Positions 52,137 through 61,965 are shown, counted from the stretch's first letter. The stretch: DNA of 64,000 nucleotides from Lachnospiraceae bacterium (GCA_910574865.1 CAJTDN010000012.1:62001-126000), one strand, 5' to 3'. Translations and numbers: made by a program. Notes: generated from the sequence alone by a model not told the origin.

Positions 52137-53033
52137 ATGAGCATTTTGCATGCGGGTTTGTTTCAGATGATGTACAAGGGAAAGGAAGAATACGCGCCGG
52201 GAAATCCCCCCGACTACGCTGCCCGCCGGGCGCGGGGGAGCGCCATGCCGATTCGGGAGAAGAAGGGAATTTCGGTCTTGCGTTATGACAAGGACGGCGT
52301 GCAGGGAGAATTTTTAAGAAGTGGGAAAAATTCGTCAAAACATATCGTGTTTTGCATTCACGGTGGCGGGTTCGTGGCCGGATCGGCCAGGGAAAAGCGG
52401 GAATGGGGTTACTGGATGGTGGAAGAGGGTGGATATAACGTGTTTTGCAATGATTACCGCCTGGCTCCCGAGCATCCGTTTCCGTGTGGGGCCGAGGACT
52501 GTTTGGCGGCGTACAGGATGCTTTTGAATAACTACGAGGCCGACCATATTTGCCTGGTGGGCGACAGTGCCGGGGGAAACCTCGTGCTGTCCCTTGTGCT
52601 ACAGGTGCGGGACGCGAATCTTCCGTTGCCGAAATGCGTGGTCGCGATGTCACCCTGCGTCCAGTTTGACCAGAGGTTTCCCTCGTTTGACGACAACGTG
52701 GAAAGCGACTGCATGCTAGGTTCCAGTTTCTTGCAGGAAGTGGGGGACGTGTATTTACAGTCAAAGCCGGAGAATTTTAAAAATCCATACGCGGCGCCGC
52801 TATATGGGGATTTGTCCGCGTTCCCGCCGACCTACCTTGTCGTTTCGGACTCGGAATGCTTGTATGACGATTCACGCCATATGGCCGAGGCGTTAAAGGC
52901 GGCCGGGCGGGAGTGCACGTTGGACGTGTACCATGACCTGATGCACGTGTTCGCGACGATTCCGATGCTGCCGGAGAGCAAGCCGGCCCTGGAGAAAATA
53001 AAGGCATTTATGGACGGGCAGTTTGGCAGGTGA
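52137..53033 (+). CDS. Alpha/beta hydrolase, HSL-type esterase
   Basis: 298 residues. The oxyanion motif HGGGFVAGSA and the nucleophile GDSAGGNLVLS are typical of hormone-sensitive-lipase-type esterases; the Asp (VVSDSECLYDD) and His (YHDLMHVFATI) of the triad are also seen. No signal peptide. It may remove acetyl or other acyl groups from imported glycans (inference). AGAGAGG precedes the ATG. It is followed by the GH78 gene and preceded by the divergent AraC gene. Confidence 0.9.
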   Translation: MSILHAGLFQMMYKGKEEYAPGNPPDYAARRARGSAMPIREKKGISVLRYDKDGVQGEFLRSGKNSSKHIVFCIHGGGFVAGSAREKREWGYWMVEEGGYNVFCNDYRLAPEHPFPCGAEDCLAAYRMLLNNYEADHICLVGDSAGGNLVLSLVLQVRDANLPLPKCVVAMSPCVQFDQRFPSFDDNVESDCMLGSSFLQEVGDVYLQSKPENFKNPYAAPLYGDLSAFPPTYLVVSDSECLYDDSRHMAEALKAAGRECTLDVYHDLMHVFATIPMLPESKPALEKIKAFMDGQFGR

Positions 53034-53188
53034 CTTGTTACGATTGCGCCATTGCCGGACGGCCGCGAGGAGACGGTCGGGGCGGGAACGTGGACGTTTT
53101 AAAAAAGGATAGGAAAAAAATCAAAAGAAAAAAATGAGTGCCGGCTCGGCCTTGGCCGGACTGGCATAAAGGCAAGGAGGACGAATTC

Positions 53189-55978
53189 ATGCTTAAAATA
53201 AGGGATGTTTGTTGTGAACGTGTTTGCAGGCCGCTGGCGGTTACGGTTGAACGGCCGAGATTTTCATGGAAGGTCTGGTCAGACGAAACGGACGTGTATC
53301 AGGCGGCCTACAAAATCGTGGTTCAGAAGGAAGATGGGAGTGTCATGTGGGACAGCGGTGTCGTAAAAAGTAGTCAGAGCATTGATATTTCTTATGACGG
53401 ATTCGGTCTGGAATCTGCGACCAGGTATGCGTATCAAGTCATGATATGGGACAACCAGGGGAACGAGGCTGGAAGCGAGGGGGAATTTTTTGAAACCGCG
53501 TTTTACAACCTGAACGACTGGCAGGCGAGATGGATGGAACCGGATCCGCTGCCGCAGCTTGCCAAGAACCCGCTGGAGGGGGCGAAAAAGGCGTGGGAGG
53601 AGGCGGTTGCCGCGATGATGCGCGGGGAAGGCGCGGCCATGCTTTCGGACGAGGAAAACAATAGGGCGCAAGATTTGGAACCATATGACCCGCCCGTGCG
53701 GATGCGGCGGCAATTTAGCTTGGAAAAAGAGGTCAGAAGGGCGCGGTTGTACGTGACGGCGCATGGCATTTACGAAGTGAAAATCAACGGCAAGGCAGTG
53801 ACAAAGTCCGTTTTAAATCCAGGTTTCACGACGTACGACAAGCGGATAAAATACCAGGTGTTCCCGGTTGAGGAGTTGCTTCTAACGGGAGAAAACGCGA
53901 TTGCGGCCACGGTGGCGGATGGCTGGTACAAGGGAAAGATCGCCCTTGGCAGGGGCTGTGAATATGGGGAAGTGCCGGGACTTTTGCTACAGATGGAAGT
54001 GGAATTTACGGATGGCTCGAAAACAGTTCTTTGCTCGGACGAGTCGTGGCGTTATTCGTTTGACGGGCCAATCCGCATGGCGGACTTGTTTCTAGGACAG
54101 ACCGTGGATGGAAGGATGGAAGACGGGGATCCTTCTCTCTCCACTTATGACGCGTGCACGTGGAAAAATGTCGTGCCAAAACAAAAGCCGGCGTGGATGC
54201 CGGATGCTCAGATTTCGCCGTTGGCGGGAGTGGTTGCCGAGATTTGTGCCCGGAAGGTCTGGGTCGCGCCCAACAAGGACATGCTGGTGGACTTCGGGCA
54301 GAACATGGCGGGCACGATTCGTGTGGAAATCCATGGGGTGGCAGGAGAGGAAATCACGTTCGAGCATGGCGAGGTTCTGGACAAGGATGGAAACTTTACC
54401 TACGCGTTTGAAAATGACGAGACGCGGGCACAGCGGGACTGTTATATCTGTAATGGAAACGGGACGGAGATATTCGCGCCGCAGTTTACCTACCATGGTT
54501 TCCGCTATGTGCGGGTGAAAGGGGGACATGGCTGGACGAAGGAACAGTTCACCGCCCTGGCCATCGGCACGGATAATCCGCGGACGGGAGCATTTGCTTG
54601 TTCGGATGAGAGGTTGAACCAACTACAGAAGAACATTTGTTGGAGCCAGCGCTCAAACAATGTCACGATACCGACGGACTGCCCCACGAGGGAAAAAGCG
54701 GGCTGGACGGGAGACGTGGTCATATACGGGGCGACCGCGCTTTATAACCAGGACATGACGGCATTTTACGAGGACTGGTTAAAGAGCGTGCGGCTGGAGC
54801 AGCTGGAAAACGGCCATGTGTTAAACACGGTGCCGTTGATTAAAAATTATGTCCAACAGACGATGGCGGGGTCGCTTGGCTGGGGGGACGTGATTTTGAC
54901 GCTTCCCTTGCAGCTGTATTCCCTGCAAGGGGATAGGCGGGCTTTGGAGGAGAATTATGCCGCCATGGAAAAATGGGTGGGGGCGATGAGACGCGCCGCC
55001 TTTGAACTTCCGGTGGGAAACCCGATGGGAGGAATCTCGCGGGAGGAATTTGAATCCATGCCTTTGCGCAGGCAGGAAAACCAACATTATTTAATCAATA
55101 CGGGATTTCATTTTGGGGACTGGCTGGTTCCGAGCGTGAAAAACGCGGAAGGATTTTCCGACGGGCCGGCCTCGTCCTTCCTGACGATGAATTACGTGGA
55201 CACGGCACTTCTGGCGGCGGCCGCGGACATGTTTGCCGAGGCTTCCGGGGTACTTGGGAATTTGGAAAAAGAGAAGGAGTACCGCGAGTATGCCGCGAGG
55301 GTGCGCGAGGCGTTTGATGAGGAATACGTCGACCAGGCGGGAAGGATTCGGCAGGAAATGCAGGGAAACTATATTTTGGCGTTGAAGTACCACATGGTTC
55401 CGAAGGAAAAGGAGGCCGTGCTGGCGAAGCGGTTGGCCGAGCTGGTTCGTGAGAACGGGGATTGCCTGGATACCGGGTTCATGTCGGTTCCATACTTGTT
55501 GGACGTGTTGTGTGATTACGGATATGAGGAGACGGCGTGGAACGTCTTGTGGCAGACGAAGTGCCCTTCCTGGTTGTACGAGATTGAACGTGGGGCCACG
55601 ACAGTATGGGAAAACTGGGATGCGATCAAGGAAGACGGGACGGTGGACAAGTGCTCTTTTAATCATTATGCTTTTGGATGTGTCGGGGATTTCCTATATC
55701 GCCGTATCGTGGGGATCCAAAACGCGGGGATTGCCTATGACAAAATCCGCGTGGAACCCATGTACCGATGCGGCCTTGACTGGGCGGAAGGAAGGTATGA
55801 AAGTCCGCGCGGCCTGATTCGAATCAGGTGGGAGAAGCAGACGCGAAAAGACGGTAGTGGGGACTCGTGCGGATATCATGTTTCAGGGGAGCTTCCGGCA
55901 AACACGGGTGCGGTACTCGTGCTCCCGGACGGCAGTGAAAAAGAGTTGGGAAATGGGAGCTTTTGCCTTAAAATATGA
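53189..55978 (+). CDS. GH78 alpha-L-rhamnosidase
   Basis: 929 residues, no signal peptide. The N-terminal Fn3-like domain (PRFSWKVWSDETDVYQAAYK), the beta domain with GIYEVKINGKAVTKSVLNPG and FTTYDKRIKYQ, and the (alpha/alpha)6 barrel motifs TDCPTREKAGWTGD and WLYEIERGATTVWENWD define bacterial alpha-L-rhamnosidases; the Asp/Glu in these last two motifs are catalytic. It frees rhamnose from glycosides or pectin fragments. AAGGAGG (53174-53180) fixes the start at 53189. The stretch between the esterase and this gene has no recognisable signal. Confidence 0.95.
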   Translation: MLKIRDVCCERVCRPLAVTVERPRFSWKVWSDETDVYQAAYKIVVQKEDGSVMWDSGVVKSSQSIDISYDGFGLESATRYAYQVMIWDNQGNEAGSEGEFFETAFYNLNDWQARWMEPDPLPQLAKNPLEGAKKAWEEAVAAMMRGEGAAMLSDEENNRAQDLEPYDPPVRMRRQFSLEKEVRRARLYVTAHGIYEVKINGKAVTKSVLNPGFTTYDKRIKYQVFPVEELLLTGENAIAATVADGWYKGKIALGRGCEYGEVPGLLLQMEVEFTDGSKTVLCSDESWRYSFDGPIRMADLFLGQTVDGRMEDGDPSLSTYDACTWKNVVPKQKPAWMPDAQISPLAGVVAEICARKVWVAPNKDMLVDFGQNMAGTIRVEIHGVAGEEITFEHGEVLDKDGNFTYAFENDETRAQRDCYICNGNGTEIFAPQFTYHGFRYVRVKGGHGWTKEQFTALAIGTDNPRTGAFACSDERLNQLQKNICWSQRSNNVTIPTDCPTREKAGWTGDVVIYGATALYNQDMTAFYEDWLKSVRLEQLENGHVLNTVPLIKNYVQQTMAGSLGWGDVILTLPLQLYSLQGDRRALEENYAAMEKWVGAMRRAAFELPVGNPMGGISREEFESMPLRRQENQHYLINTGFHFGDWLVPSVKNAEGFSDGPASSFLTMNYVDTALLAAAADMFAEASGVLGNLEKEKEYREYAARVREAFDEEYVDQAGRIRQEMQGNYILALKYHMVPKEKEAVLAKRLAELVRENGDCLDTGFMSVPYLLDVLCDYGYEETAWNVLWQTKCPSWLYEIERGATTVWENWDAIKEDGTVDKCSFNHYAFGCVGDFLYRRIVGIQNAGIAYDKIRVEPMYRCGLDWAEGRYESPRGLIRIRWEKQTRKDGSGDSCGYHVSGELPANTGAVLVLPDGSEKELGNGSFCLKI

Positions 55979-56157
55979 CATGGAAGACAAAATGGCGATA
56001 GCGAAAACTCGTTTTTAAGCGTATACGTGTAAAAAATTACAAAAATGGAGAAAATATCTTTTCACATCCGAAAAAATATGATATAGTAGAACGTAGTATT
56101 AAAAACCATGTAAAATGGAAAACTATTATAGAAAATGTAGTTTCGGAGGGAAAAGAT

Positions 56158-57009
56158 ATGGGATACAAGGTGATTGTCGACAGTTGCGGGGAACTGACGG
56201 AGGAGATGAGAAAGTCGGGGCTCATTGAGAACGTGTCGTTGTCCATGCAGGTAGGCGCAGAAACCGTCGTGGACGATGAGACATTTAACCAGGCGGAGTT
56301 TCTTCGCAAGGTGGCGGAGTGCAAGGAAGCCCCAAAGTCTTCTTGTCCGTCGCCGAAGCAATATATGGAGAGGTACCTCGGCCCGGAGGAACGGGTTTAC
56401 GCCGTCACCTTGTCGGCGGAACTGAGCGGCTCTTACAACAGCGCAGAACTGGGGAAGAAGTTGTTTTATGAGGAGCACGCGGAGGAAGCGGGGAAAAAGC
56501 AGGTTCACGTGTTCAATTCCTGCTCGGCCTCGATTGGGCAGACACTGATTGCACTGAAGGTGCAGGAGTGCGAGGAGGCGGGGATGTCGTTCGACGCGGT
56601 CGTGGAGGCGGTGGAGGCCTACATTGAAAGCCAGCATACGTACTTCGTGTTGGAAAACCTGGACACGCTGCGTAAAAACGGCCGCCTTACCGGTATCAAG
56701 TCGTTGGTGGCGGGGGCGTTAAACATCCGCCCGGTCATGGGCTCCACCCCGGACGGGAACATTTGCCAGAAGGGGCAGGCGCGGGGCGTGAACCGTGCCC
56801 TTGCCAAGATGGTGGACTTCATCGTGGCGGAGGCCGGGGACGCGAAGGAGAAGATCCTGGCCATTTCCCATTGTAACTGCGAGGCGCGGGCGTTGGAAGT
56901 GAGGCGGATGATTTTGGAAAAATTGCATGTCAGGGACTGTTTCGTACTGGACACGGCGGGCATCAGTTCCATGTATGCAAATGATGGTGGAATTATTGTT
57001 GTAGTTTGA
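56158..57009 (+). CDS. DegV-family fatty-acid-binding protein
   Basis: 283 residues. YKVIVDSCGELTEEM, SCPSPKQYMERYLG, VYAVTLSAELSGSYNSAEL and LDTLRKNGRLTG are standard DegV family motifs. The family (FakB in staphylococci) binds fatty acids for phosphorylation by FakA. No fakA is in the window. The start has GGAGGG; a TATAGT near 56086 may be the -10 box. Confidence 0.93.
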   Translation: MGYKVIVDSCGELTEEMRKSGLIENVSLSMQVGAETVVDDETFNQAEFLRKVAECKEAPKSSCPSPKQYMERYLGPEERVYAVTLSAELSGSYNSAELGKKLFYEEHAEEAGKKQVHVFNSCSASIGQTLIALKVQECEEAGMSFDAVVEAVEAYIESQHTYFVLENLDTLRKNGRLTGIKSLVAGALNIRPVMGSTPDGNICQKGQARGVNRALAKMVDFIVAEAGDAKEKILAISHCNCEARALEVRRMILEKLHVRDCFVLDTAGISSMYANDGGIIVVV

Positions 57010-57027
57010 GAAAAAATGTGCTATGAT
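56999..57027 (+). promoter_or_regulatory. Candidate promoter for the small membrane protein
   Basis: TTGTAG (56999-57004), 17 bases, TATGAT (57022-57027), overlapping the degV stop. The next gene starts at 57136. Confidence 0.55.
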
Positions 57028-57135
57028 AGTTACAATGTCCATGGGACGGGGCAAATTTCCCGAAGGCGGGGATGAGGATCGCGCGTTGATGCTTCGGACC
57101 GGCATGAAATTTCATAACGAAGGAGTTTTGACAAT

Positions 57136-57372
57136 ATGAGTCAGCAGAAGGTGGATCAATATAAGAAAGAAAAGGCGAACCGCAAGCAGATTATGAAAAA
57201 GCAGCGTGTCATGGGCGTGGTAAGGACGTGCGCCGTCACCGTGGTGGCGTTGGCATTGGTCGGGTGGATCGGGTTCTCCGTGTATGACAGCTATACGTCG
57301 AACCAGGAGCGGCCGTCGGTGGAGATTAACTATGACGCGGTGACGAATTATATGAGCGGGCTTTCCGAGTGA
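57136..57372 (+). CDS. Small single-pass membrane protein, unknown function
   Basis: 78 residues. A Lys/Arg-rich cytoplasmic head (QYKKEKANRKQIMKKQR) leads to one transmembrane helix (TCAVTVVALALVGWIGFSVY) and a short outside tail (VEINYDAVTNYMSGLSE). Such proteins occur in many Lachnospiraceae, but no function is known to me. AAGGAG precedes the ATG. Not obviously co-transcribed with degV. Confidence 0.7.
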   Translation: MSQQKVDQYKKEKANRKQIMKKQRVMGVVRTCAVTVVALALVGWIGFSVYDSYTSNQERPSVEINYDAVTNYMSGLSE

Positions 57373-57500
57373 ATCGGGGCTTGCGGAAGAATGACTTTAG
57401 AGGAAATATAAGGCATTTTCCAATAGAATCTTTTATTGTTACGCCGAGGGAGATGTTGAAGATTTTAGAAAGTGAATAAGACGACGGGATTTGTTATTTG

Positions 57501-57546
57501 GAAAGCCATTATGGAGTATTTACACTTCATGGTGGCTTTCTTTTTT
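57501..57546 (+). terminator. Intrinsic terminator before the dcw cluster
   Basis: GAAAGCCA (57501-57508) pairs with TGGCTTTC (57533-57540) and further inner pairs, followed by TTTTTT. It isolates the cell-division operon from upstream transcription. The 403-nt gap from 57373 to 57775 otherwise holds only the mraZ promoter and its repeats. Confidence 0.85.
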
Positions 57547-57590
57547 ACTTCGCCTTGCAAAGCCGCCATGAAAAAAAATAAAAAAGGGGG

Positions 57591-57619
57591 TTGAAATTAT
57601 GGCCGAGGTGGAGTACAAT
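57591..57619 (+). promoter_or_regulatory. Sigma-A promoter of the division cluster
   Basis: TTGAAA (57591-57596), 17 bases, TACAAT (57614-57619), start near 57626. Confidence 0.75.
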
Positions 57620-57620
57620 G

Positions 57621-57662
57621 GTGGCATGTGGTAGGAAAGTGGTGATTTGTGGAAGAAAGTGG
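57621..57662 (+). promoter_or_regulatory. MraZ-box-like GTGG direct repeats
   Basis: GTGG occurs at 57621, 57628, 57639, 57649 and 57659; the last three are exactly 10 bases apart, one helical turn. They lie at about -5 to +37 of the mraZ promoter. MraZ is known to bind short GTGG/TGGG direct repeats upstream of its own gene, so autorepression of the dcw cluster is likely. Confidence 0.7.
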
Positions 57663-57775
57663 TGAAAGGGGAAACCACGGACGCGCCAATGGCCGAACGG
57701 ACGCGGGAGGATACGCCATGCGGGCGTATGGCCACGTGTCGTGGCGGGACGCGTTAGCAAAAGAAGGAGTTCTAA

Positions 57776-58204
57776 ATGTTACTTGGGGAGTTCAATCACA
57801 GTATTGATGAAAAGGGGCGATTGATTATCCCGGCCAAGCTGCGTGACGACTTAGGGGAGAATTTCGTCATCTGTAATGGCCTGGAGGGCTGTCTTTTTGT
57901 CTATTCCCGGGAAGAGTGGAACAAATTCGTCACCGAACTGGAAGCACTGCCACGGATGAGTAAGGATGCCAGAATTTACAAACGATATTTTTTCGGAAGC
58001 GCTTCGGAGGGAACCTTTGACAAACAGGGGAGAGTCCTGGTTCCGCCGCCGCTACGGAAGACCGCGAATCTTGAAAAGGACGTCGTCCTCGTGGGAGTTC
58101 AAGATCACGTGGAGATATGGGACAAGGCACGCTGGGAGGACGAGAGCATCGTGAGCGAAGGGGAGCTGGACGCGATTGCGGAGCGAATCCTGGGCGGCAT
58201 ATAA
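57776..58204 (+). CDS. mraZ: Transcriptional regulator MraZ
   Basis: 142 residues with two AbrB-like halves. MLLGEFNHSIDEKGRLIIPA starts the first, and RYFFGSASEGTFDKQGRVLV starts the second, each with the DxxGR motif. MraZ binds DNA at its own promoter and controls the dcw cluster. AAGGAG precedes the ATG. The next gene, rsmH, follows after 152 nt. Confidence 0.97.
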   Translation: MLLGEFNHSIDEKGRLIIPAKLRDDLGENFVICNGLEGCLFVYSREEWNKFVTELEALPRMSKDARIYKRYFFGSASEGTFDKQGRVLVPPPLRKTANLEKDVVLVGVQDHVEIWDKARWEDESIVSEGELDAIAERILGGI

Positions 58205-58246
58205 AGGCCGCGCAAAACGGAAAGCGTTTTTGGCGGCGTTGAAAGA

Positions 58247-58296
58247 CCTTGTGGATGTGCCCGGACCCTGGGGAGTGTCCGGGTACATGGATAAGG
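58247..58296 (+). repeat. Long hairpin between mraZ and rsmH
   Basis: CCTTGT (58247-58252) pairs with ATAAGG (58291-58296), then after a 2x2 mismatch 58255-58266 pairs with 58277-58288 (core CCCGGAC/GTCCGGG), with a 10-base loop. That is 18 pairs in all, including two G-U. No T run follows. It may slow or process the mRNA. Confidence 0.6.
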
Positions 58297-58356
58297 GGAT
58301 TTCGTCCCACGACAAGGTTCGGCCTTGGCCGGATTGTTGCGAGATAGGAGAACGAC

Positions 58357-59292
58357 ATGGCATTTCGACACACATCAGTTTTACTTGAAGAGACGGTAGA
58401 TGGCCTGAGGGTGAAGCCGGACGGCATTTACGTGGATGCGACGCTGGGCGGGGGAGGACATGCACATGAAATCCTGAAAAGGCTCGGTGATAAGGGGAAA
58501 CTTGTAGGAATAGATCAGGACGGGGCCGCCATCGAGGCGGCAAGTGAAAGGCTGCGCGGGTTTGGGGAGCGTGTCACGGTGATTCGCAGCAATTATTGTG
58601 ACATGGAACGGTGCCTGCAGTCGATTGGTATTGAAAAGGTCGATGGGATCGTGCTTGATTTGGGCGTATCGTCTTACCAGTTGGATACGGCGGATCGGGG
58701 ATTCTCCTATCGCATGGATGCACCCTTGGACATGAGGATGGATTTGCGCCAGCGGACGACGGCGAGGGACATCGTCAATACCTATGGAGAGATGGAGCTG
58801 TTCCGCGTCATAAGGGATTATGGCGAGGACCGTTTCGCGAAAAACATTGCCCGGCACATCGTGGCGGAGCGGGAAAAGGGACCGATTGAGACGACGGGAC
58901 AGCTGGGCGAAATCATCAGCCGCGCGATCCCGATGAAGATTCGGAAAAACTCGGGGCATCCGGCCAAACGGACGTTCCAGGCGCTTCGTATCGAGTTGAA
59001 CCATGAGCTGGAGGTGCTGAAAAGTTCGCTCGACGGGATGATTGAACTGCTCGCGCCGGGCGGCCGGATATGCATCATCACGTTCCATTCGTTGGAGGAT
59101 CGGATCGTGAAAGGCGCGTTTCGCAAGAACGAGAATCCGTGCGTGTGTCCGAGCCACTTTCCGGTTTGCGTGTGCGGGAACGTGTCGAAGGGGCGGGTGG
59201 TCACGAAAAAACCGATTCTCCCCAGCGAAAGAGAACTGGAGCATAACAAGCGCGCGGCCAGCGCAAAGCTCAGGGTATTCGAGCGCGGCTGA
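58357..59292 (+). CDS. rsmH: 16S rRNA (cytosine-1402-N4) methyltransferase
   Basis: 311 residues. [31 protein letters not shown] (SAM-binding), [11 protein letters not shown] and [12 protein letters not shown] are the canonical RsmH/MraW stations. It methylates C1402 of 16S rRNA. It lies at its usual place between mraZ and ftsL. AGGAG precedes the ATG. Confidence 0.97.
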   Translation: MAFRHTSVLLEETVDGLRVKPDGIYVDATLGGGGHAHEILKRLGDKGKLVGIDQDGAAIEAASERLRGFGERVTVIRSNYCDMERCLQSIGIEKVDGIVLDLGVSSYQLDTADRGFSYRMDAPLDMRMDLRQRTTARDIVNTYGEMELFRVIRDYGEDRFAKNIARHIVAEREKGPIETTGQLGEIISRAIPMKIRKNSGHPAKRTFQALRIELNHELEVLKSSLDGMIELLAPGGRICIITFHSLEDRIVKGAFRKNENPCVCPSHFPVCVCGNVSKGRVVTKKPILPSERELEHNKRAASAKLRVFERG

Positions 59293-59410
59293 ATGACAGG
59301 AAGCATTGGCAAGCGGGCATGCCGTGCCACATGCATGAGCCGGGGCATTTCGCATGTTTCGTGAAAGCCGGGGGCACGACGGGAAGAGACAAGGAAAGGG
59401 GACGTTTTAA

Positions 59411-59932
59411 ATGGCGGCAGCAAGACATACGGCCAGACAAAGACGGTACGATACAGAAAGACAACGGAACATGTATGTTTATGGGAACGCCGTCCCGAAG
59501 CAGGAAGTGGCACCGAAGAGGACGCCGAAAAAGAGCCCGGGGCCGAAGGCCACGGCAAGGCGGAAGGCACATCGGAAGAAAAACGCGGCGGTGGGCATCA
59601 ACCCGGTATACATGGCCTTTTTGTCGGCGGCGGCAGCGGTGGCGGTGATTATTTGCGTGGGATACTTGTGCCTGCAGGCGGAGATTGTCAACAGGTCCGA
59701 GCGTGTCGCGAGCTTGCAGGAAGAACTGGCAGACCTGAACGAGCAAAACACGACGGCTTATAACGCGGCGGAATCTTCCGTCAATCTGGAGGCGGTGTGG
59801 GAGCGTGCCACCGGGGAGATGGGGATGGTGTATGCCGCCGAGGGAAACCTGGTGGAATATGAAAGCCCCGAGGAAGACAGCGTGGTGCAGTTTGGGGACA
59901 TTCCGGCGAACGGGATTGTCGTGCAGAAGTAA
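59411..59932 (+). CDS. ftsL: FtsL-like cell division protein
   Basis: 173 residues. A long basic cytoplasmic head (KRTPKKSPGPKATARRKAHR) precedes one membrane helix (VYMAFLSAAAAVAVIICVGY, ~72-92). A short extracellular leucine-heptad coiled coil (SERVASLQEELADLNEQN) follows. This is the FtsL/DivIC layout, although the sequence itself is poorly conserved. Position between rsmH and the division transpeptidase supports FtsL. The family scaffolds the septal synthase. Confidence 0.8.
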   Translation: MAAARHTARQRRYDTERQRNMYVYGNAVPKQEVAPKRTPKKSPGPKATARRKAHRKKNAAVGINPVYMAFLSAAAAVAVIICVGYLCLQAEIVNRSERVASLQEELADLNEQNTTAYNAAESSVNLEAVWERATGEMGMVYAAEGNLVEYESPEEDSVVQFGDIPANGIVVQK

Positions 59933-59940
59933 GGGGAATC

Positions 59941-61965
59941 ATGGCAGGGAAGAGAAAGAAAAAGGGCAGGTTTGAGTTTCTAAAGAAAAAATTTCCAAAA
60001 AGGATGCAAGGAAAGCTGGTATTGGTGTTCGTGGTAATCATACTGGCTTTTGTTGTCCTAATAGGAAGAATCACGCACATCAACGCGACGAAGGGGAGCG
60101 GTTACACGAAAATCGTGCTGGATCAGCAGGAGTACTCAAGCCGCGTCATTCCCTACCGGCGGGGCGACATCGTCGACCGCAACGGAACCAAGATTGCCGT
60201 AAGCGAGAGGGTTTACAATGTTATTTTGGACGTATACGTGATGTCGGACAAAGAGGAGTACCTGGAGCCGACGGTGGGCGTGCTGGTGGAATGCTTCGGC
60301 TTGGAGGAGGGCGAAGTCCGCAAGACGATCGCGGAGAACGAGGAAAGCCGTTACGTCGTGATGGCCAAGGGGATTGACTATAAGACGGCGAAAGCATTTC
60401 AGGAAATTGACGAAGACGAGGAACATTACCCGGACGTGAAGGGAATTTGGCTGGAGGAAGATTACAAGCGGACGTACCCGTACGGGACGCTGGCGTGCGA
60501 CGTGATAGGTTTTTCCGTGTCGGGCAACCTTGGGGCGGCCGGCATCGAGAGCGCCTATAACGACGTGTTGAATGGCACCGACGGGAGGGAATATGGCTAT
60601 TTCGCGGACAAGTCTTCCGTGGAGAGAACCGTGAAGGAGTCCAAGGACGGGAACACGGTGGTTTCCACGATTGACATCACGTTGCAGGGCATCGTGGAGA
60701 AACATGTCCGCCAGTTCAACGAGGAACATAAAGGGGAGGAAGATCCGGAGCGTCTCGGCAGCAAAAACACGGCGGTCATCATCATGGATCCGAACAACGC
60801 GGAAATACTGGCGATGGCCTCGTATCCCGACTTTGACTTGAACGACCCGCGGGACTTGTCCTTGTTTTATTTCGAGGAAGAGTGGGACGCGCTGTCCGAG
60901 GAGGAGCAGGTGAACGCGATGAACGAGCTGTGGCGCAATTTCTGCGTCAGTGACGCGTACGAGCCGGGGTCGGTCATGAAGCCCTTCAGCGTGGCGGCGG
61001 CGTTGGAGACGGGTTCCATCAAGGGCGACGAACGCTACGAGTGCAACGGCTACCTCCATGTGGGGGACAATGACATCGCCTGCCACAACACGTCCGGGCA
61101 TGGTTGGCAGAACGTGGAGGAATCGGTGGCAAATTCCTGCAACGTGGCCTTGATGAAAATGTCGGAAAGTATCGGGGCGGACAATTTCGTGCGCTACCAG
61201 CATATTTTCGGTTTTGGGGAATATACCGGCATCGACCTTCCAGGAGAGGCGTACACGGAAGGGCTTTTATATACGGAGGAGACGATGAAGCCGGTCGATT
61301 TGGCAACGAATTCCTTCGGGCAATGCTTCAACGTGAGCATGATACAGATGGCGGCGGCTTTCTGTTCTCTGGTTAACGGTGGATATTATTATGAACCGCA
61401 TGTCGTGAGGCAGATTCAGGACGAGAACGGAAAGGTCATCGAGACCAGGCAGCCGGTATTGCTTCGGCAGACCATCTCGGAGGAAACGTCGCAACAATTG
61501 AAGCCATACTTGCGGGCCGTGATGGAATATGGGACGGGCAAGAAGATTAAGGTGGAAGGGTACGATGTGGGGGGGAAGACCGGCACGGCGGAAAAGCTTC
61601 CCCGCGCCGACGGCAAGCACCTCCTTTCCTTCATTGGCTTTGCCCCGGTGGAGAATCCGGAAGTGCTCGTCTATGTGGTGATTGACGAGGCCAACGTGGC
61701 CGACCAGGCCAACGGCCGTCTCGTGCAAGGACTGGCGCATGACATCATGACGGACGCGTTTCCTTACCTGGGCATCACGAAGGCGGGGGAGGCGCCCGGG
61801 GGGGACGGCGGGCAGGAAGAAAATGGCCAGGAGGAGCCGGATACCTACACGGATCACGACGTAAATTATACGGACACCTATCAAAACGGGGATGGCAATT
61901 ATGCGAACGAGGATTACGCGCCGGATCACACGGACTGGGTTTCGGGCGACGGGCGGGAAGAATAA
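59941..61965 (+). CDS. Class B penicillin-binding protein (division type)
   Basis: 674 residues. A basic head and a membrane helix (LVLVFVVIILAFVVLIGRI) come first, followed by the dimerisation domain with YRRGDIVDRNGTKIA. The transpeptidase domain has Ser344-Val-Met-Lys in YEPGSVMKPFS, the SCN motif in VANSCNVAL and KTG in GGKTGTAEK. The tail after ~600 is rich in Asp, Gly, Glu and Tyr without known domain; PASTA domains are absent. It cross-links peptidoglycan at the septum. It begins 8 bases after ftsL. Confidence 0.93.
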   Translation: MAGKRKKKGRFEFLKKKFPKRMQGKLVLVFVVIILAFVVLIGRITHINATKGSGYTKIVLDQQEYSSRVIPYRRGDIVDRNGTKIAVSERVYNVILDVYVMSDKEEYLEPTVGVLVECFGLEEGEVRKTIAENEESRYVVMAKGIDYKTAKAFQEIDEDEEHYPDVKGIWLEEDYKRTYPYGTLACDVIGFSVSGNLGAAGIESAYNDVLNGTDGREYGYFADKSSVERTVKESKDGNTVVSTIDITLQGIVEKHVRQFNEEHKGEEDPERLGSKNTAVIIMDPNNAEILAMASYPDFDLNDPRDLSLFYFEEEWDALSEEEQVNAMNELWRNFCVSDAYEPGSVMKPFSVAAALETGSIKGDERYECNGYLHVGDNDIACHNTSGHGWQNVEESVANSCNVALMKMSESIGADNFVRYQHIFGFGEYTGIDLPGEAYTEGLLYTEETMKPVDLATNSFGQCFNVSMIQMAAAFCSLVNGGYYYEPHVVRQIQDENGKVIETRQPVLLRQTISEETSQQLKPYLRAVMEYGTGKKIKVEGYDVGGKTGTAEKLPRADGKHLLSFIGFAPVENPEVLVYVVIDEANVADQANGRLVQGLAHDIMTDAFPYLGITKAGEAPGGDGGQEENGQEEPDTYTDHDVNYTDTYQNGDGNYANEDYAPDHTDWVSGDGREE

